Source of the DNA: Adiantum capillus-veneris
Lineage: Eukaryota; Streptophyta; Polypodiopsida; Polypodiales; Pteridaceae
Assembly (NCBI GenBank): GCA_014529385.2
Contig: CM043958.1
Span: 125,031,817-125,095,816, forward strand
Reading direction: 5' to 3'
Length of the DNA stretch: 64,000 nt
Positions 31,670-44,432 of the stretch are shown here, one piece after another (the first letter of the stretch is position 1; every line of letters begins with the position of its first letter). The translations under genes were made by a program, and so were the position numbers. The notes under the pieces were generated by a model. That model did no database searches. It was not told the DNA's origin and worked only from the letters and a program-made list of their open reading frames with translations.

Positions 31670-34600
31670 CTAATTATCTAGGCAATTCAATTAGTGAGGA
31701 ATGGAATTGAGTACTGGACTGAAATAGAGAACTAAACTAGAATAATGTATTGAAATGGAAGACACAAACTGGAAGATTGGGAATGGTATTATAGATTTAG
31801 ATCAGTAATACAAAGATAATCAGTACAATGTAAAAAAGACTTAAGCTCAGATGAAGTCTGAGGATTGATTACATGTGTAAGTGATTACAGAGTTGAAAGA
31901 CAAAATCTTATGAAGCTAAAAGTCTAGAAGTAAAAACAAGTAAGCCAAAAAGTGCAAAAAGCCCCGGATACACTGTAGGGACTCCTATTTATAGGCTTAC
32001 ATAGTTACTATAGTAACTGCTATAATTAATTCCCGTGTAGTTGTTCTCGCTTGTCGGCCTTCTAAGGAGTAGTTCCCGCTTGTTGGTGGGGTTGTCCTTG
32101 CCTTCTACAAGAAGATTTTGAGCCTTTTTTTTTTGTGAGCCGCGTATTTTTGAAACAGGAGATCACCAACTCAAATTTTTATTGTTAAAATAGGCAATTT
32201 TTTTAATGAATCATCTTTGCTACTGATCATATGATGATTAAGCATGCTAAGCAAGTAAGAGATAGTCTTGAGGAATCTGTGGGTATGGTTGATGAAATTA
32301 TTATGGAGCTAATGATAGTGGGGTTGAAGATATATATTAAGATTAAGGATCCAGGTTTGACAAGAACTGTCGATGGATTAGAGAAGCTTTTCATGTTATG
32401 TGGGAGTTTTCCTCCATGGAATTGAGCATGGAGAAATCCCAATAAGAAATTTTTAGGTAACTCTTTGATGCACACTTATGGTTAAGAAAGGATGTCAATC
32501 ATGGTTATTGCGACAATATCAACAGAGTGGATGATGAAATAGTTAGGCATGTTTGAACGTGAGTGAATCTCGTCATCTTTTATTTGCATGCTCTCAAAGA
32601 AAGTATATGATTTATGGGACGTTTGATCAACTATCATGAGCAATTTATTGGTCAAGCTTAGAGAATCCATCTCATTTCTTGGAGGACTTGTTTCGTCAAG
32701 CAAAGTATTGATGGATTCTTGAGCTATGACACAATACAAATATTTGAAACTTTCTAAAGGTACTATATCTTAGATGTCAACAATCAAAAATTCAAAGTTA
32801 AATCTATCTCCAAAAATTTTAAGATATTAATTTTAGTACCATAAATATTAGGATATAAAATAGAAATAATTTCAAGCTTTGAGATTTAATTAGTTTCAAG
32901 CTTCAATCTTAAATCAATTAGTATTTTCTAAGTTGAGAACTATATTCTTCAAAAAAATTTAATGATATCTATATACATTGCTATTTTATATGAAATAAAT
33001 CAAGCATTGCACCCAAACCAATTCAAACTTATTTGTTACATCTTATCCACAAGTAAGTTATGATAGATTTCATTAGCATGTTCATAAATAGCATTACAAT
33101 ATAATGTGCATTGCAATACTCATATACAAGCATTTTTAGGAAATGCCACGATAGTTGTGTGACTATGTTTAGTATATGCGGAGTGGGTGATGAGATGTGA
33201 CTATTTTTACTGTAGTCCAAGTAACTACATATGGAGCCAAATCCTTACTCCATTTTTCTTGGTAAAGAGTTTTGAGAGTCTCAGGTGTGTCCCAAGTGAC
33301 ATATCTCTAGTTGAGTCCCACTTTGTATCGAGAAAATCATTAACATTTATATAAAAATTGTGGTCACACTAAAGCATAACAAAGATTTAATATAAACATT
33401 CTAAACATGTATGAAAGGTAAGATTGTTCATGAATCTACAAGAGGAAGAATTCTCATTGATTTATCTCTTCTATACTCAATATAATACTAGAGAAAAAGT
33501 TGATATTAGCAATACTACTAGTTCTAAGGAAGATATCCGTGGAGGTCGCTAATATTGAACAAGAAATATTTGAGCACTATTTACTAGAACTTATATCATA
33601 CCTTTAATTTTCTTTGTACATAGAGGGACTTGAATGGAGAAGATGTTCTTAACAAAATAATATACATAAGCAAAAACATCCTTGCTTTGCGTGTTTTGAA
33701 AATAATCACACCCCACAATCTAACCTTACCTACTACTGATGTCCCATTGATTGTTTTAGCAAGAAGCTCGCAAGAAGTCGCTAAGTTAATTCTAGAAAAG
33801 TCAAGGGCAAGGGGTGCAAAATGGCTATGGATAGAGGAGAGGATATTCTCAAAACCACAAGGCTTTTTAGTTGTTTTGAGTGCTTCTTTCTTATGTGAGT
33901 GCCTTTAAACTTGTAGCTCTTTTTTTAAATGCTTTCATTGGAGTTTTTTTGTGTTGAAAAGTTTATTGTCATTTTGCAGAATCAAATGTCAAAATAGCTA
34001 CATAGTAAACTAGAGAGCAAGAAATATTCGCTTTCTAATCAAAATAATCTCAAGGGATTTGCTCGATTATGTTGCTAAAAAACACTCGCTCACCAATTTG
34101 TATAACTCTAGATAAAGTAAGATCATTTAGGGTGGAAAGATGTAAATTTAGTACCCCACTTCAACGCTACTCATTATCACTTGAAGCAAGACATGTTCTA
34201 TCTCCAACTCCTTTGCATTATCAGCATGGAGCTCTATCTCATTTTGTAGTCAATCAAATGCGCGTGAGGATTGCAAAAACATATCCATATATATATTCAT
34301 TGTTTGGAAATCAAGCCTAGTAAAATTATTGTTAGTAGTGTGGAGACATTGTTTGCCTCAATTGTTCCTCCTCGATATGCAGAAAGGGTTCTTCTTTGAA
34401 TAAATCTTTCTCTATCAACATTTAAAACTTTGACTTTGCTCCACTAATTTACTCGTGCAATAGTGCAAGTGCTTTAGCAAATTTCTCATTACTTAGTTTT
34501 TGCACTTTTGAAGCCTCCAATTTGTTAAGGTAGCTTGCATATGGAAACTCTCAGTCTGAAATTTGCATCTTCATTGAGAGATTTCAACTTCCATGATCTG

Positions 34601-34907
34601 GATATGTACTAATATCCATGATCTGGATATGTAAGCCGTGTCTTGCTAGATGTGCACTTGAGATAAATTGAAGAGGAGCTTTTTGTAGGAGAACACCCTT
34701 TATATAGCCTTGATAAGCTAACTAGGCTAGAAGCTTGAACTATCTTTTCCCGAGTTTGGAATGGTTTATTACGTTTGCACAACAATAAAAAAAAAATCAA
34801 TAATTCTGTGTAGACATGGTATCTCTCTGTGTTGATTGGACATAGGGAGGTACGCCATAGGGGGATCCAAATCTCTCCCTCTCTCTTAGTGTGACAATAA
34901 GGTAATT

Positions 34908-34908
<1 letters not shown>
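31668..34908. other. Unassigned AT-rich region
   Basis: No gene family recognised. Short open frames (32231-32425, 33630-33908 and 34069-34320 on plus; 32482-32739 on minus) are near the length expected by chance in AT-rich DNA and carry no motif I know. A CTATTTATAGG TATA-like site at about 31988 may mark a decayed LTR, but no ends were found. Confidence 0.5.

Positions 34909-34987
<79 letters not shown>
34909..34987 (+). repeat. Compound microsatellite (TC)n(GT)n
   Basis: TC from 34909 to 34960, then GT to 34987. Confidence 0.97.
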
Positions 34988-35047
34988 ATGCAATCAGGGA
35001 AGGCCCTATCATGAGGGTGAGGGAACAAAGGAAAGTCAAAATTTTCT

Positions 35048-35159
35048 CTTCTCTCTCTCTCTCTCCTCTCTCTCTCTCTTCCCCCCCCCCCCCTTTGCAG
35101 CAGACAGTTTGTGCATCTCCACCTCTCTCTCTTGTTCTTGGTTTGAATGTATGTGGTAG

Positions 35160-35201
<42 letters not shown>

Positions 35202-35251
35202 ACGTTTGTAGGCCAGGCCAAGTAAGGGCATGCTTTCAATGAGATGATGTT

Positions 35252-35296
<45 letters not shown>

Positions 35297-35331
35297 ACGT
35301 TTGTAGGCCAAGTAAGGGCATGCTTTCAATG
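35048..35331 (+). repeat. TC tracts, C12 run and a duplicated 90-bp block
   Basis: TC tracts at 35048-35080, 35161-35198 and 35251-35293 and a C run at 35082-35093. After the second and third tracts comes the same sequence, TCAAGACGTTTGTAGGCC to GCATGCTTTCAATGAG, so a TC-plus-flank block was duplicated. Confidence 0.9.
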
Positions 35332-35439
35332 AGTGCAAGGTGTGTGCAGCTTTGCTGGCAATGAGATGATGCCGACCCTGGTGGGCTAAAGCCTAGGCTT
35401 ACCGTTTAGAAGTTCTTTTTGGATTTGGGGAGAATGTTG

Positions 35440-37750
35440 TTATTGGTTTGGATTTATTCTCATCCGAGGCAATATGTAGAGCAATAATGACGAGATGCTA
35501 AGTTTGTATATAACTTTCAATGTCCAGTTTTCTTGTCTTACCAAAGCATGGTGGTGCTTATTTGTAGCTAGCTTTTGTTTATGTTGAGAGTACCCTAATA
35601 AGATCCTTAATCTTTTGAAATGCACTTTTCCAATTGTAAACATCTCGACATCAATTAATATCCTTAGACCTTTCTTCAACAATCTTGAATGGATCAAAAT
35701 TCTCAGTAGAGGTATGCACCATGCGAATGCATATTTACAAGTGTTAAGTACTAATAGTTTCCTTAGTTTACCTCATTGACATAATTCTTAAGTAGATCCA
35801 AAAAAGTAGAATTAAGAATTTCACACAGACTATCAATTTGTGAGTGGTAAGTAGAGAAAAGATTGAATTTTATTCTTAAAATTTTAAAAAATCCTTTCTA
35901 AACGAGAATTTTCATATGTGGGTCTCTATTAAAGAAAATTAACTTGGGCAAGCCATGATACTTTGAAAATGAGATGGATTAAAATATTTACAAAATGATG
36001 AGGTTTGATAGTCCTTGGTAGATAAACTATGTGCTTGTTTTCTAAATATGTCTTCTATTGTCCAAATACTATTGTTTCCATGAAGAGACTTGGGTAGAGC
36101 AAACATAAAATACATGGCATTACTCTCCCATGGTACCTTAGGTATTGGTAGTGGTAACTATAAACTTAATTTATTTCCTATTTCTCATGTTGGCACACGA
36201 TGCCTATGTAACATATTCATGAATGTCACTTATCATAAAAATATGTATGTGTAGCATGAGTGGTTGTTTTGAAATTACACAATTCCTTGCATAAGGAGGA
36301 GAATCTAACTCTTGCATGGCTATTTTGTGTAGAGATTTAGTGTCACATAATCTATTATAATGAGAAGAAATCCATCTATTAATATAAATGGATCTTGTGT
36401 CGTCCCATTGGTCAATAAAAACATAACCTCAATATAGTATTGACTTGTAGCATATTCATCTATCATATTGGTAAGGTCATTGTGACATGCTATAAATACA
36501 ACATAAATTTTAGGTCTATGAGAAGTGCATCTACTACTTATTATGATTGCTAAGAATGTAAGAAATATGAGAATATAATTGTGAAAGGAAATGATTCTAC
36601 CCCATTTGTTTCTCAAATAGATTTGTTTGAGTCATGAAGTACTTGATACTTTGAAGGTTTGTTTGAATAACAAATGGAGTATACAAAATACAATGGTTCC
36701 ACAGACTAAGAGCATGCATTATTGCAAGTAGCTATTTCTCATATACCCCAAAGATATGCTCATCTTTATGAAGGTGTTTGATCTTCTAGGCTATAACATG
36801 GCATTCTCGTAATAGAATAACTCATATACAATCTCCTTATGCATTACAAATGGATCTCAAAAGGCTTGGTGAAATGAGGTACTACTAGCACTCGTTAAGA
36901 TATTAGATCTTATTGAAGAGTCATAAAAGCTCCTTGATCTCTCTCCATATCCATTGACATTTTACCTTCTTCTTAATTAAATAATGTTATGGCCCACATA
37001 GTGTAAAAAGCTTTTTTATGAATCTTTGATAATAAGAGCACACACACAAAAAAAAATCAGAGTTTGTAGAAGTTCATTGGGGTAGAAAACTCTTTTATCA
37101 CTTCAAGCTTTTGTGGATCTATCTTTATGCCATCCTTAGAAATGATTTGACCAAAATATTCACTTTTCTTTCCATTGAAGTAGAGCTTATGATCATGAAA
37201 TTCTTAAACAATTACATTTAAGTGATCCTTATGCTCATCAATAGTTTGAGAGTAGATAATGATATCAGTAAACAAGACTTCTCTATAATCCCTATGCTTA
37301 CATATTAGTTTATCCATAATCTGATTAAATAAGGATAGTCCATTAATGAGTTTGAAAGGCATTCCTAGATATTCATATAGGCCAAAATGCTATTATAAAT
37401 ATCTTTTGGGGCAATTTAACCTTGGTAATAACCATTTTTAAAATCAATAATACTAAATTAGGATGAGCCTTTTAGTTTATCAAACAACTCCTTGATCCTT
37501 GGAACCAAAAATCTATTATTTACTATGATTTGGGTTTGAGCATCATAGTCCACACATATTTGGTATGAAACATCCTTCTTTTGCACTAGAATCACTGGAG
37601 AACCAAAAGGAGATGAAGTTGGTTTAATCATACCCTTCTCTAATAGCTCATTAACACTAGGTTGGTAACCTAACTAAACATAAAAGTGTCCTTTCAGGGT
37701 TTTGAAAAAAACCTCCAAAACCATAGTAGATCCACTCATTTTGTAAAATC
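35440..37750 (-). pseudogene. Element F: decayed gypsy pol of the A/B type (RT, RNase H, integrase)
   Basis: Reading minus from 37750 downward, pieces in many frames match element A in order. LLEKGMIKPTSSPFGSP and VQKKD near 37600 are RT start. FTDIIIYSQT near 37270 stands in the place of the catalytic IDD box. GIKIDPQKLEVIKEF is near 37120. HNDLTNMIDEYA near 36460 corresponds to HNDLSSMIDEYA of A, and LPIPKVPWES with LPKSLHGN near 36100 is integrase. Integrase C-terminal pieces lie near 35600. Stops and frameshifts are dense and the YxDD box is lost. It is clearly older than A and B. No LTRs were found. Confidence 0.82.
37651..37693. repeat. Short block repeated in inverted and direct form at 38985-39038
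   Basis: The 19 bases at 37651-37669 recur as a perfect reverse complement at 39020-39038. Next to them, ACATAAAAGTGTC at 37678 recurs in direct form at 38987 and 39005. The spacing is about 1.35 kb. Confidence 0.7.
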
Positions 37751-38181
37751 ATTTCATGAGGTTATAGTTCAAGGCCTACTACACATGGAAAAAATAAGAA
37801 ACTTGTAAAATTTCTCATCTTTTGGTCACACCAAGCCTCCAAAGTTGATGGACCAGTACATTTTCATCAAAACAATCATTTCTTATGTTTTGTTGCATAA
37901 AAATAAGATTAGGGATTTTTGTAGGACTTGAGATAAGTTCCCTAGTTAACTTCAATGGGTTGGTGATCAGAACATATGATTGCTTCTCACTCACTATTTT
38001 TTGTTTTGCCAAAAGAAATAGGTACAAAAAAGTTGAATTTTTACAATTCTGCAAACCTATCATCAAAGTTTCTATAGCCACGCTCAATACAAATAATATA
38101 TGCATGTTTTCTTAGTTCCCTATGTCCTTTAGGTTCATAAGGAGCCATGGAGCATGTCAAAAGAATAGTACATCTCTTACC
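37751..38181. other. Unassigned stretch upstream of element F RT
   Basis: By position it should contain the protease-RT linker of F on minus, but no clear motif remains. The open frames (37815-38105 minus, 37885-38115 plus) are not recognised. Confidence 0.4.
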
Positions 38182-38265
38182 AAGGGGAATCTTGGGGACA
38201 AAGATGAAGTGCTAAATACAGTAAAGGGGAATCTTGGGGACAAAGATGAAGTGCTAAATACAGCA
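38182..38265 (+). repeat. Tandem duplication, 42-bp unit, two copies
   Basis: AAGGGGAATCTTGGGGACAA starts at 38182 and 38224. The copies are almost identical, so it is recent. Confidence 0.93.
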
Positions 38266-39044
38266 AACATGAAAAAACTAGGTTCAACATTATGAGTTAA
38301 AGAATCCCATAGAAACTATTCAATATCTAGCCAAATTTGATCCTTATGACTAGATCTAGTTACTACCTACAAAATGCATGTAGTTGTCGCAAGAAACTAG
38401 CAATATTGAAAAAGCTTTACTTGATATACTAGAATGTTTCGTTTTCTTCTATAATTGAAAAAATCAACCATCATTGTCAACTATGCAAAATAGGGTACTA
38501 GGTGCCCCAAAACTCAAGGAATATTAGCTTTATGTTACAATATGCGACATAGAAAATCAAAACTGCATTTGGATATCATGAAGGCCACCAAAAGAATCAT
38601 AGAAGAGCTAAAATTGGCTAAAAAACAAGATTTGACAATTTTTGTAATTTGGTCATAACTTACAACTTTAACATTTATTTCTCCCTATAAGCATCATAAC
38701 ATGTTGAGGACTACTAAAGATAGTTCTCTAGCATTATAGACCTCACAAACATGAATTCTAGAGTGGTATAGTTGCAAAAAGTTGAAAAAAGCCAAAAACA
38801 GGACCCGTGTTTTCACACAGTTTAGGTTGTGAAATGTTGTGCAAGGACAAGGTTAAAGATGGAATTGATATTCCAAAAAAATGTCGAGTTTTTTTCAGCT
38901 CTTGAGACAACTTTCTAGATAGATAGCACCTCAAAATCCATTTTGAAACTCTTGACATAATTCAAGGAAAATGGTCACTTAACAGGACATAAAAGTGTCC
39001 TAGGACATAAAAGTGTCTTGTTACCAACCTAGTGTTAACTTATG
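38266..39044. other. Unassigned AT-rich stretch
   Basis: No coding motif. It contains the direct and inverted short repeats at 38985-39038. Confidence 0.5.
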
Positions 39045-39445
39045 TCATAATCTCTTCTTATTGTACATAAGAAACTCAATATGATGGACTGTTAGGAGGA
39101 GAGCTTCCAAAAACAAGCTACCTCAAATGCCTCCATTCTAGCATCCCATATGCTCTTCCTTTGTACTAAATAAAGCAGTGGTATGTTGCTTCTTGATGCT
39201 CCTTGTGATAGAAACACTCTAAAGTGAAAACATGAATCTGTGGTAGACCTATGCTCATATGTGCTAACACCTCAATCTGGATTTGTATAACCATATTTGT
39301 GAAAATTGGCATCAACCCTATAAAAGAGTGCAATATCCAAAGTAGTAGTCACATAGTTCAATGCATGTCTCACTTCAGATGTCCAAGTGTGGCTTCTTGG
39401 GAGATTGAACCAAAAATACAAATGTGTAACTCAAGTTTAGACGTG
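39045..39445 (-). pseudogene. Ty1/copia RT-end and RNase H remnant
   Basis: Minus translation in mixed frames gives VQSPKKPHLD, RHALNYVTTTLDIALFY, DANFHKYGYT, then STYEHRSTTDSCFHF and a decayed continuation of RNase H. The order fits the copia RNase H start (PRKPHLDAVRR-LRYVKGTLD-GL, then DRRSTSGF). Several frameshifts and stops. It may belong to the same copia element as 27460-28950, but this cannot be shown. Confidence 0.6.
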
Positions 39446-39600
39446 AGATAGTCAAGGAGATCAAGCTACCCACTAGGTTGCATTTATATATTTGAAAATA
39501 ATCTTTACGTAAGGAATACTTGCCTTCAACGTAGGAATTATTTGGCATCTATACTCCACAGTAGCTTGCTGTCTTTCACAGAAACACCACACCGTAGGGG

Positions 39601-39906
39601 AGCTAGGGAGAGACTCCATACATCCAAAGCATTCCACTGACATTAGCTCCCTCTACCCTACCTTCTTACGGATCCACTCCCTTCCATCGTAGGGACCCAC
39701 CCTCCTTGCATCACATGACCCCACACCATTCCATTTGACTCTTATTTTGTGTGAGCTAGGGAGAGACTCCATACATCCACAGCATTCCACTGACGGTAGC
39801 TCCCTCTACCCTACCTTGTTACGGATCCACTCCCTTCCATCGTAGGGACCCACCCTCCTTGCATGACATGACCCCACACCATTCCATTTGACTCTTATTT
39901 TGTGTG
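39601..39906 (+). repeat. Tandem duplication, 153-bp unit, two copies
   Basis: AGCTAGGGAGAGACTCCATA starts at 39601 and 39754. The copies differ at only a few bases. No coding sense. Confidence 0.93.
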
Positions 39907-42305
39907 AGCCTTGTCGATAGTCCACACATCATCTATGAGCATCTTCTCATAGTGCACGACAATGTTCCTTTTAGGGTAGCAAGCATTGTGCTACTCCAAC
40001 CATAGAGGATAAGGACACTAACACGCTCATGCCAGACATGCAAGGGTATTACTACACGATAAAGTATGGTAGCAAGGTCGACTTTGAGACTACACATGGC
40101 ATAACATTTTGGTGCAATCTGTAGATTCTTATACACTCAATGTATAAGAACTGTTTGATCAAATTTAAAGTCAAGATGCCTGAAGCATTCAAATGTTACA
40201 TTCAAGAAGCGTTGTATTCTAGATTTTTGAATGCCTCCGATTAAAGTTTCTCAACATAGTGGTTGGAGAGGTATATTAAAACATTTAAAATAAAACAAGC
40301 AATTAAGTGTATGGTGCACAACAACCAACCATGTCACAAATCCAAACAAGAGATATCATGGTGACAACATGGCAGATGCAGAGTGGAAGAGGGCAATGTA
40401 AGAAAAGAGGGAGCAAGCTGCAATGGGCTCATCCCATAGTCAACAATGCAAAGCTCGGGCCAGAAAAACTCATGGTTTGCGAGGAAAAGAGGCTTTGAAA
40501 GATAAATATGTAAGTTATTTTTAATTGTGCAAGTTTGGATAAGAAAGTTTTTTAGCTTATGAAACTTTTTTTATTACTGTAACTTAGGAAAATATCATTA
40601 TGAGCCATCCTACTAGAGTGAGAGATACCCCTCCGTAGGGATCTACACACAAAACATACAATTTACACTTTTACACAATTTTCAATATACATCAAAGTTG
40701 CGGAAGCATTTGCATAGGGGAGGAGTTCTTAGCGACGACGACCGACCAAGCATGGAGTTTAATCCATGAGCCGAACTACATCTAGAGGCACGTAACGACT
40801 AGTGCTACCCCTAAATGGGCATTAAATGAAAGCGTACTCAAGAAAAATATGAAATTGTGGAGGGTGAATATATGTGTACACCGCATTGTGGGAAGAGAGA
40901 TAGAGAGAGAACATAGTGGAGGGTGAAATAGAGTGCGCAAAGACATGAGAAGATGGCAACAAAGAATCTTTAAATTACCATCTAAATGAAACAGGCAACC
41001 ATGTATAATGCAATGACAAAATTTGACTATACCATAACATCAAAAAGTTTATGACAAAATAACTAGCACGAACAGAGACAATTTCACTTCACTGGGAGCG
41101 AGCCAAAACACCTCGAACCTACCTGATCCAGACATAAGCTGAGGCCGCTTCGCCTCCCTCTATGAACCCGAGCTCTGAAAGGATCCCAAGTACTAGTAGG
41201 TGGTAGGGTATCAACACCAACCATACCACTTTAGGTGCCATGCCTCTTCGATGCCCAACACCGAGTGTTTAGGCAAAGCCAAGGAAAAATCCCCAACGCG
41301 TTAACCGTGTAGGTCATTCAATCCCCTATGCACTAATCCTGTAGAGGAGCCTAACAAAAAGAAGAAGACGTAGGAAACACCCCCGATCTAGCAAAGCCCC
41401 AGGTCAACGACCCTTTAGTCTAAATCTAAGCGATGTAGGTGATCCTAGTCTTGTAGCGATGCTACCATGAGAAACATAACAGCTGAGTCCAATCACAGTA
41501 GCACTTTCCATATGCACAAACAATCTTTTCCAAGCAGTTAGACTCTACAGGGTCTCTAACCTTACACGTCTACCATAAACCATCTAGATCACTTCATGAT
41601 CCAATCCCAAAACCCATAAACCATAATCCAATCACAACACACGGGTGAGCACTCCACCCAACTTGGGTGAGGCACGACCAATCCTGCATAACCACTTTAG
41701 ATCATAACATGGCTACAAAAATTCTGACAGCATAACCATAACCAAAAAAAAACCCATGAGCCACACCAGCTTCCACCATGAAATCACAACCATAATGCAT
41801 GAGGGAATCTCAGCCCTTAACCACCAATCATAATCATACTAAACCAACTCCCACACTTGGAGTTTGACATAACCCTTACAATCAATTGGAGTCCATACAC
41901 ATGTGACTCTTAAGATGTGATTCTTTCATGCATAAAGAGAGTTCGACCAGCAACTAATCATGATATAAAAATACATTTTTGACCACATCCAACCATGCAA
42001 AGTTGATGCATCACATCTGCACTTCACCTCCCTAGCAGATAGAGCTAGTTTTGACCTAGAAAGGTGGAAGGCAATCACAACCATGCATATGAGACATCCA
42101 CATCAACCCATGAGTTTCCATACATCATATGATAGCATTTCATCACCATAGATACGATGCAAAACAGCTCCAACCTTTAGGTCAACCATAAACCATAACT
42201 TCATACATATGCAAAAAATAACTTTTTGGCATTTTCGAGAGCATGCAAAACATGCAATTAAAAGTATTTGAACTCAAAACAATGCATCAAGCTCAACTTC
42301 ATAAT
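39907..42305. other. Unassigned region left of element D
   Basis: No gene or element end recognised. The open frames 39933-40136 (minus) and 40307-40498 (plus) are short and carry no known motif. This is the target DNA of element D; it should continue at 51039. Confidence 0.5.
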
Positions 42306-42987
42306 ATAGATATGAGGTCCTCACCCCGTCGTCTCAAATGGAGGATCTGATGGTAAACCTGGTGGCCACTAGATCTATAGCGAAAGCAAAAAAATTGGTT
42401 TAGGGTTCATCTAGCGGATGATCTCTCATCACAAAGTGAGTCTAGTTCGAGCCTACTAGCAAGGAGATGTAGCTCCACCTCGCAGGGAAAGCGTGCTTAA
42501 CTTATCTAACGATCCTAAGACCCACGTTCCAAGAGGAGAGAAGTCCCAAGTTTCTTTTTTCCCATGTTTCAGAGGCACGTACACTTGAGACTTCACCGCT
42601 CTAGGGTCAATGAGTAATACTAGTGTCGATTTAAACACTATGGGGACGGAGAGTTCCCGACCAATCGGGACCCCCCTTCTCATAGACATTGGCAACCTGA
42701 GCCAAGCTCCTACTTTCCACCCCCACACTCACACTTCCTTGTGTGTCCTAATTACTACCATGATGGTTGTTCAACATATAAGTTCCTTGATTAGATTCCG
42801 ATTCACAAGGTTCGTTAAGACAGCCCTTCAATCAATATTGCAAAGTGGCACCAAGACAGTAACTCTAGTAAAAATTCTACTCAAACTTATTCATTAACAT
42901 TCCAATGTTCTAGAGGTACAACATCTCCTCTCCAGCGAGAGTTTACTCCTCCCGTTGTCGCCCAGTTGCCCATACAACGAGGTATAT

Positions 42988-43074
42988 CCACCGCATAGAA
43001 CGCACGACATGGACATTCCCACCGCATAGAAAGCAAGACGTGGGTTCCCACTGCATGGAAAACAAGTCATGGGT
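42988..43074 (+). repeat. Three imperfect 29-bp repeats
   Basis: CCACCGCATAGAACG, CCACCGCATAGAAAG and CCACTGCATGGAAAA start successive units, each followed by a GACATGG-like end. Within the LTR-specific segment of D. Confidence 0.75.
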
Positions 43075-43363
43075 AGAGGTCCTAAGATAGTAACTCTAGC
43101 TAGTGCGAAATCATCGCGAGCCGCCCCCCTGTGTGATCAGTAGGGGGATCAGGATTACTTCAACATTGGAAATAGAAATCAACATGCTGAGCTAAATTTT
43201 CCCTAGCAGACATTCTTTACTATTTCAAACAGTATATCCATCAACCATTCTTTCCTACTTAGAATTTAATATACAATTGAATTCAAATGCCGAGGTTTTC
43301 GTCAGATTTCTCCAACATGTTTAGGGATATGTTCTTTCCTAACTTATCGTATGCAATGTTAAA

Positions 43364-43600
43364 TTAAAAAACTTGAATAAAAATGTGACCTACCTCCTCC
43401 ATTTGCTCGTCATTGGCCCGTGAGATGGCCGGTACTTGGTCGTCGATGGGAACTTTTCCTTTCCCATTCACGTTGCTTGTTCCCGCCTCGCGGTCGTGGG
43501 CACCACCGAAGCGAGTTCTATTTATCGGGGCCATTTTATACTCACTACTTAATTGACAAACTTGGAGAAGAAGAACTAATTTCCGAGAGTACCATAACAA
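43364..43600 (-). CDS. Unassigned 78-codon frame inside the 3' LTR of D
   Basis: The deduced protein starts MAPINRTRFGGAHD and continues with Gly, Asn and acidic residues (GTSNVNGKGKVP). It has no known domain. Its basic start followed by an acidic, polar stretch is loosely like the start of some gypsy gag proteins. It might mark a foreign insertion in the LTR, or be chance. It lies in the segment missing from the other LTR. Confidence 0.25.
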   Translation of the reverse strand: MLWYSRKLVLLLQVCQLSSEYKMAPINRTRFGGAHDREAGTSNVNGKGKVPIDDQVPAISRANDEQMEEVGHIFIQVF

Positions 43601-44364
43601 TCAAGATGACAGATTAGAATCACTAAACAATTCATTTTATACGAGGGGGTTAGATTTCCTTCAAGACTTAGTACTTTGGGAGTAGCACCTTACTTGTTCT
43701 ATGAGATTGGGCTCTAAAGTTAAGCACTTGGCCTAGGTAACTAGAATTTTTAGATTTTACTTAATCAAATTACTAGAGGGGTGAATTGGACGTGCTCAAT
43801 CACCTTCCTAATGTAAGTAGAGAGATGCAAAATTACCATATGCATATGTGAGAGGATTATTCCGTTCCTAGTGGATTAATGACGGATTAATTTCCCTTAA
43901 TTACATCCTAATCTATGAACGGATTGAGTCTAACTTAGTTATTCAAACATTGTGTGGTAATAGGATGAAATTGACCAACTCCACATCATTACCGGCTTGA
44001 CAATTATTTACTATGATGACTAACGGGAGATTTCTTCTTACTAATCATGCATTAATCTATGATTAGGAGAGGTTAATTGCTAGCATAATTAACAATTAGA
44101 TTAATAATTATGTAGTAGACTAATGATATGGAGAATTAGAGGACATCTATTGAGTAATTTAGCTATGATTAAGCATAATAGTTGTGAGATTAGGAGAATG
44201 ATAGAGAGATTTGCAACAAAGCATAAAATAAATTGATATTACCGTGATTAGGGCCTGAAATGTACTCAAAATTCTGATCCAATGGAGTTCTCAAGATGAG
44301 AAATGGGCAGCACTTCCCTCCTTTGCTTCTTCTCCAAAAACTATGTGTGCCGGCAGCACCTCCC

Positions 44365-44417
44365 CAAGGTGTGTGTGTAAGTGTGTGTGTATGTGTACTG
44401 AGTGGGTGTGTGTGTGA
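44365..44417 (+). repeat. Imperfect (GT)n tract
   Basis: GTGTGTGTAAGTGTGTGTGT and a second run after a short break, just downstream (minus sense) of the TATA box of the D LTR. Confidence 0.85.
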
Positions 44418-44424
44418 GCACACT

Positions 44425-44432
44425 CTTATATA
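44425..44432 (-). promoter_or_regulatory. TATA box of the D LTR
   Basis: On minus CCTATATAAGAG. About 640 bp from the LTR 5' end, so U3 would be about 640 bp and R-U5 about 2.1 kb. It is absent from the 5' LTR. Confidence 0.55.

Noticed and set aside
30489-31681. ORFs made of Ser-Leu, Arg-Glu, Cys-Val or Pro-rich runs (also at 3659-4089, 34609-35338 and 21696-21881).
   Set aside because: They are translations of TC, GA and AC microsatellites or of the G/C-rich block. No coding evidence.
33630-34320. Plus-strand ORFs at 33630-33908 and 34069-34320 as host genes.
   Set aside because: They are short, in AT-rich DNA, without recognisable domains, splice structure or repeated support.
43700-43750. 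Sequence GCTCTAAAGTTAAGCACTTGGCC resembling the 5S rRNA internal promoter (as in Cassandra-type LTRs).
   Set aside because: Only about 17 bases fit, with gaps, and the flanking 5S sequence does not match.
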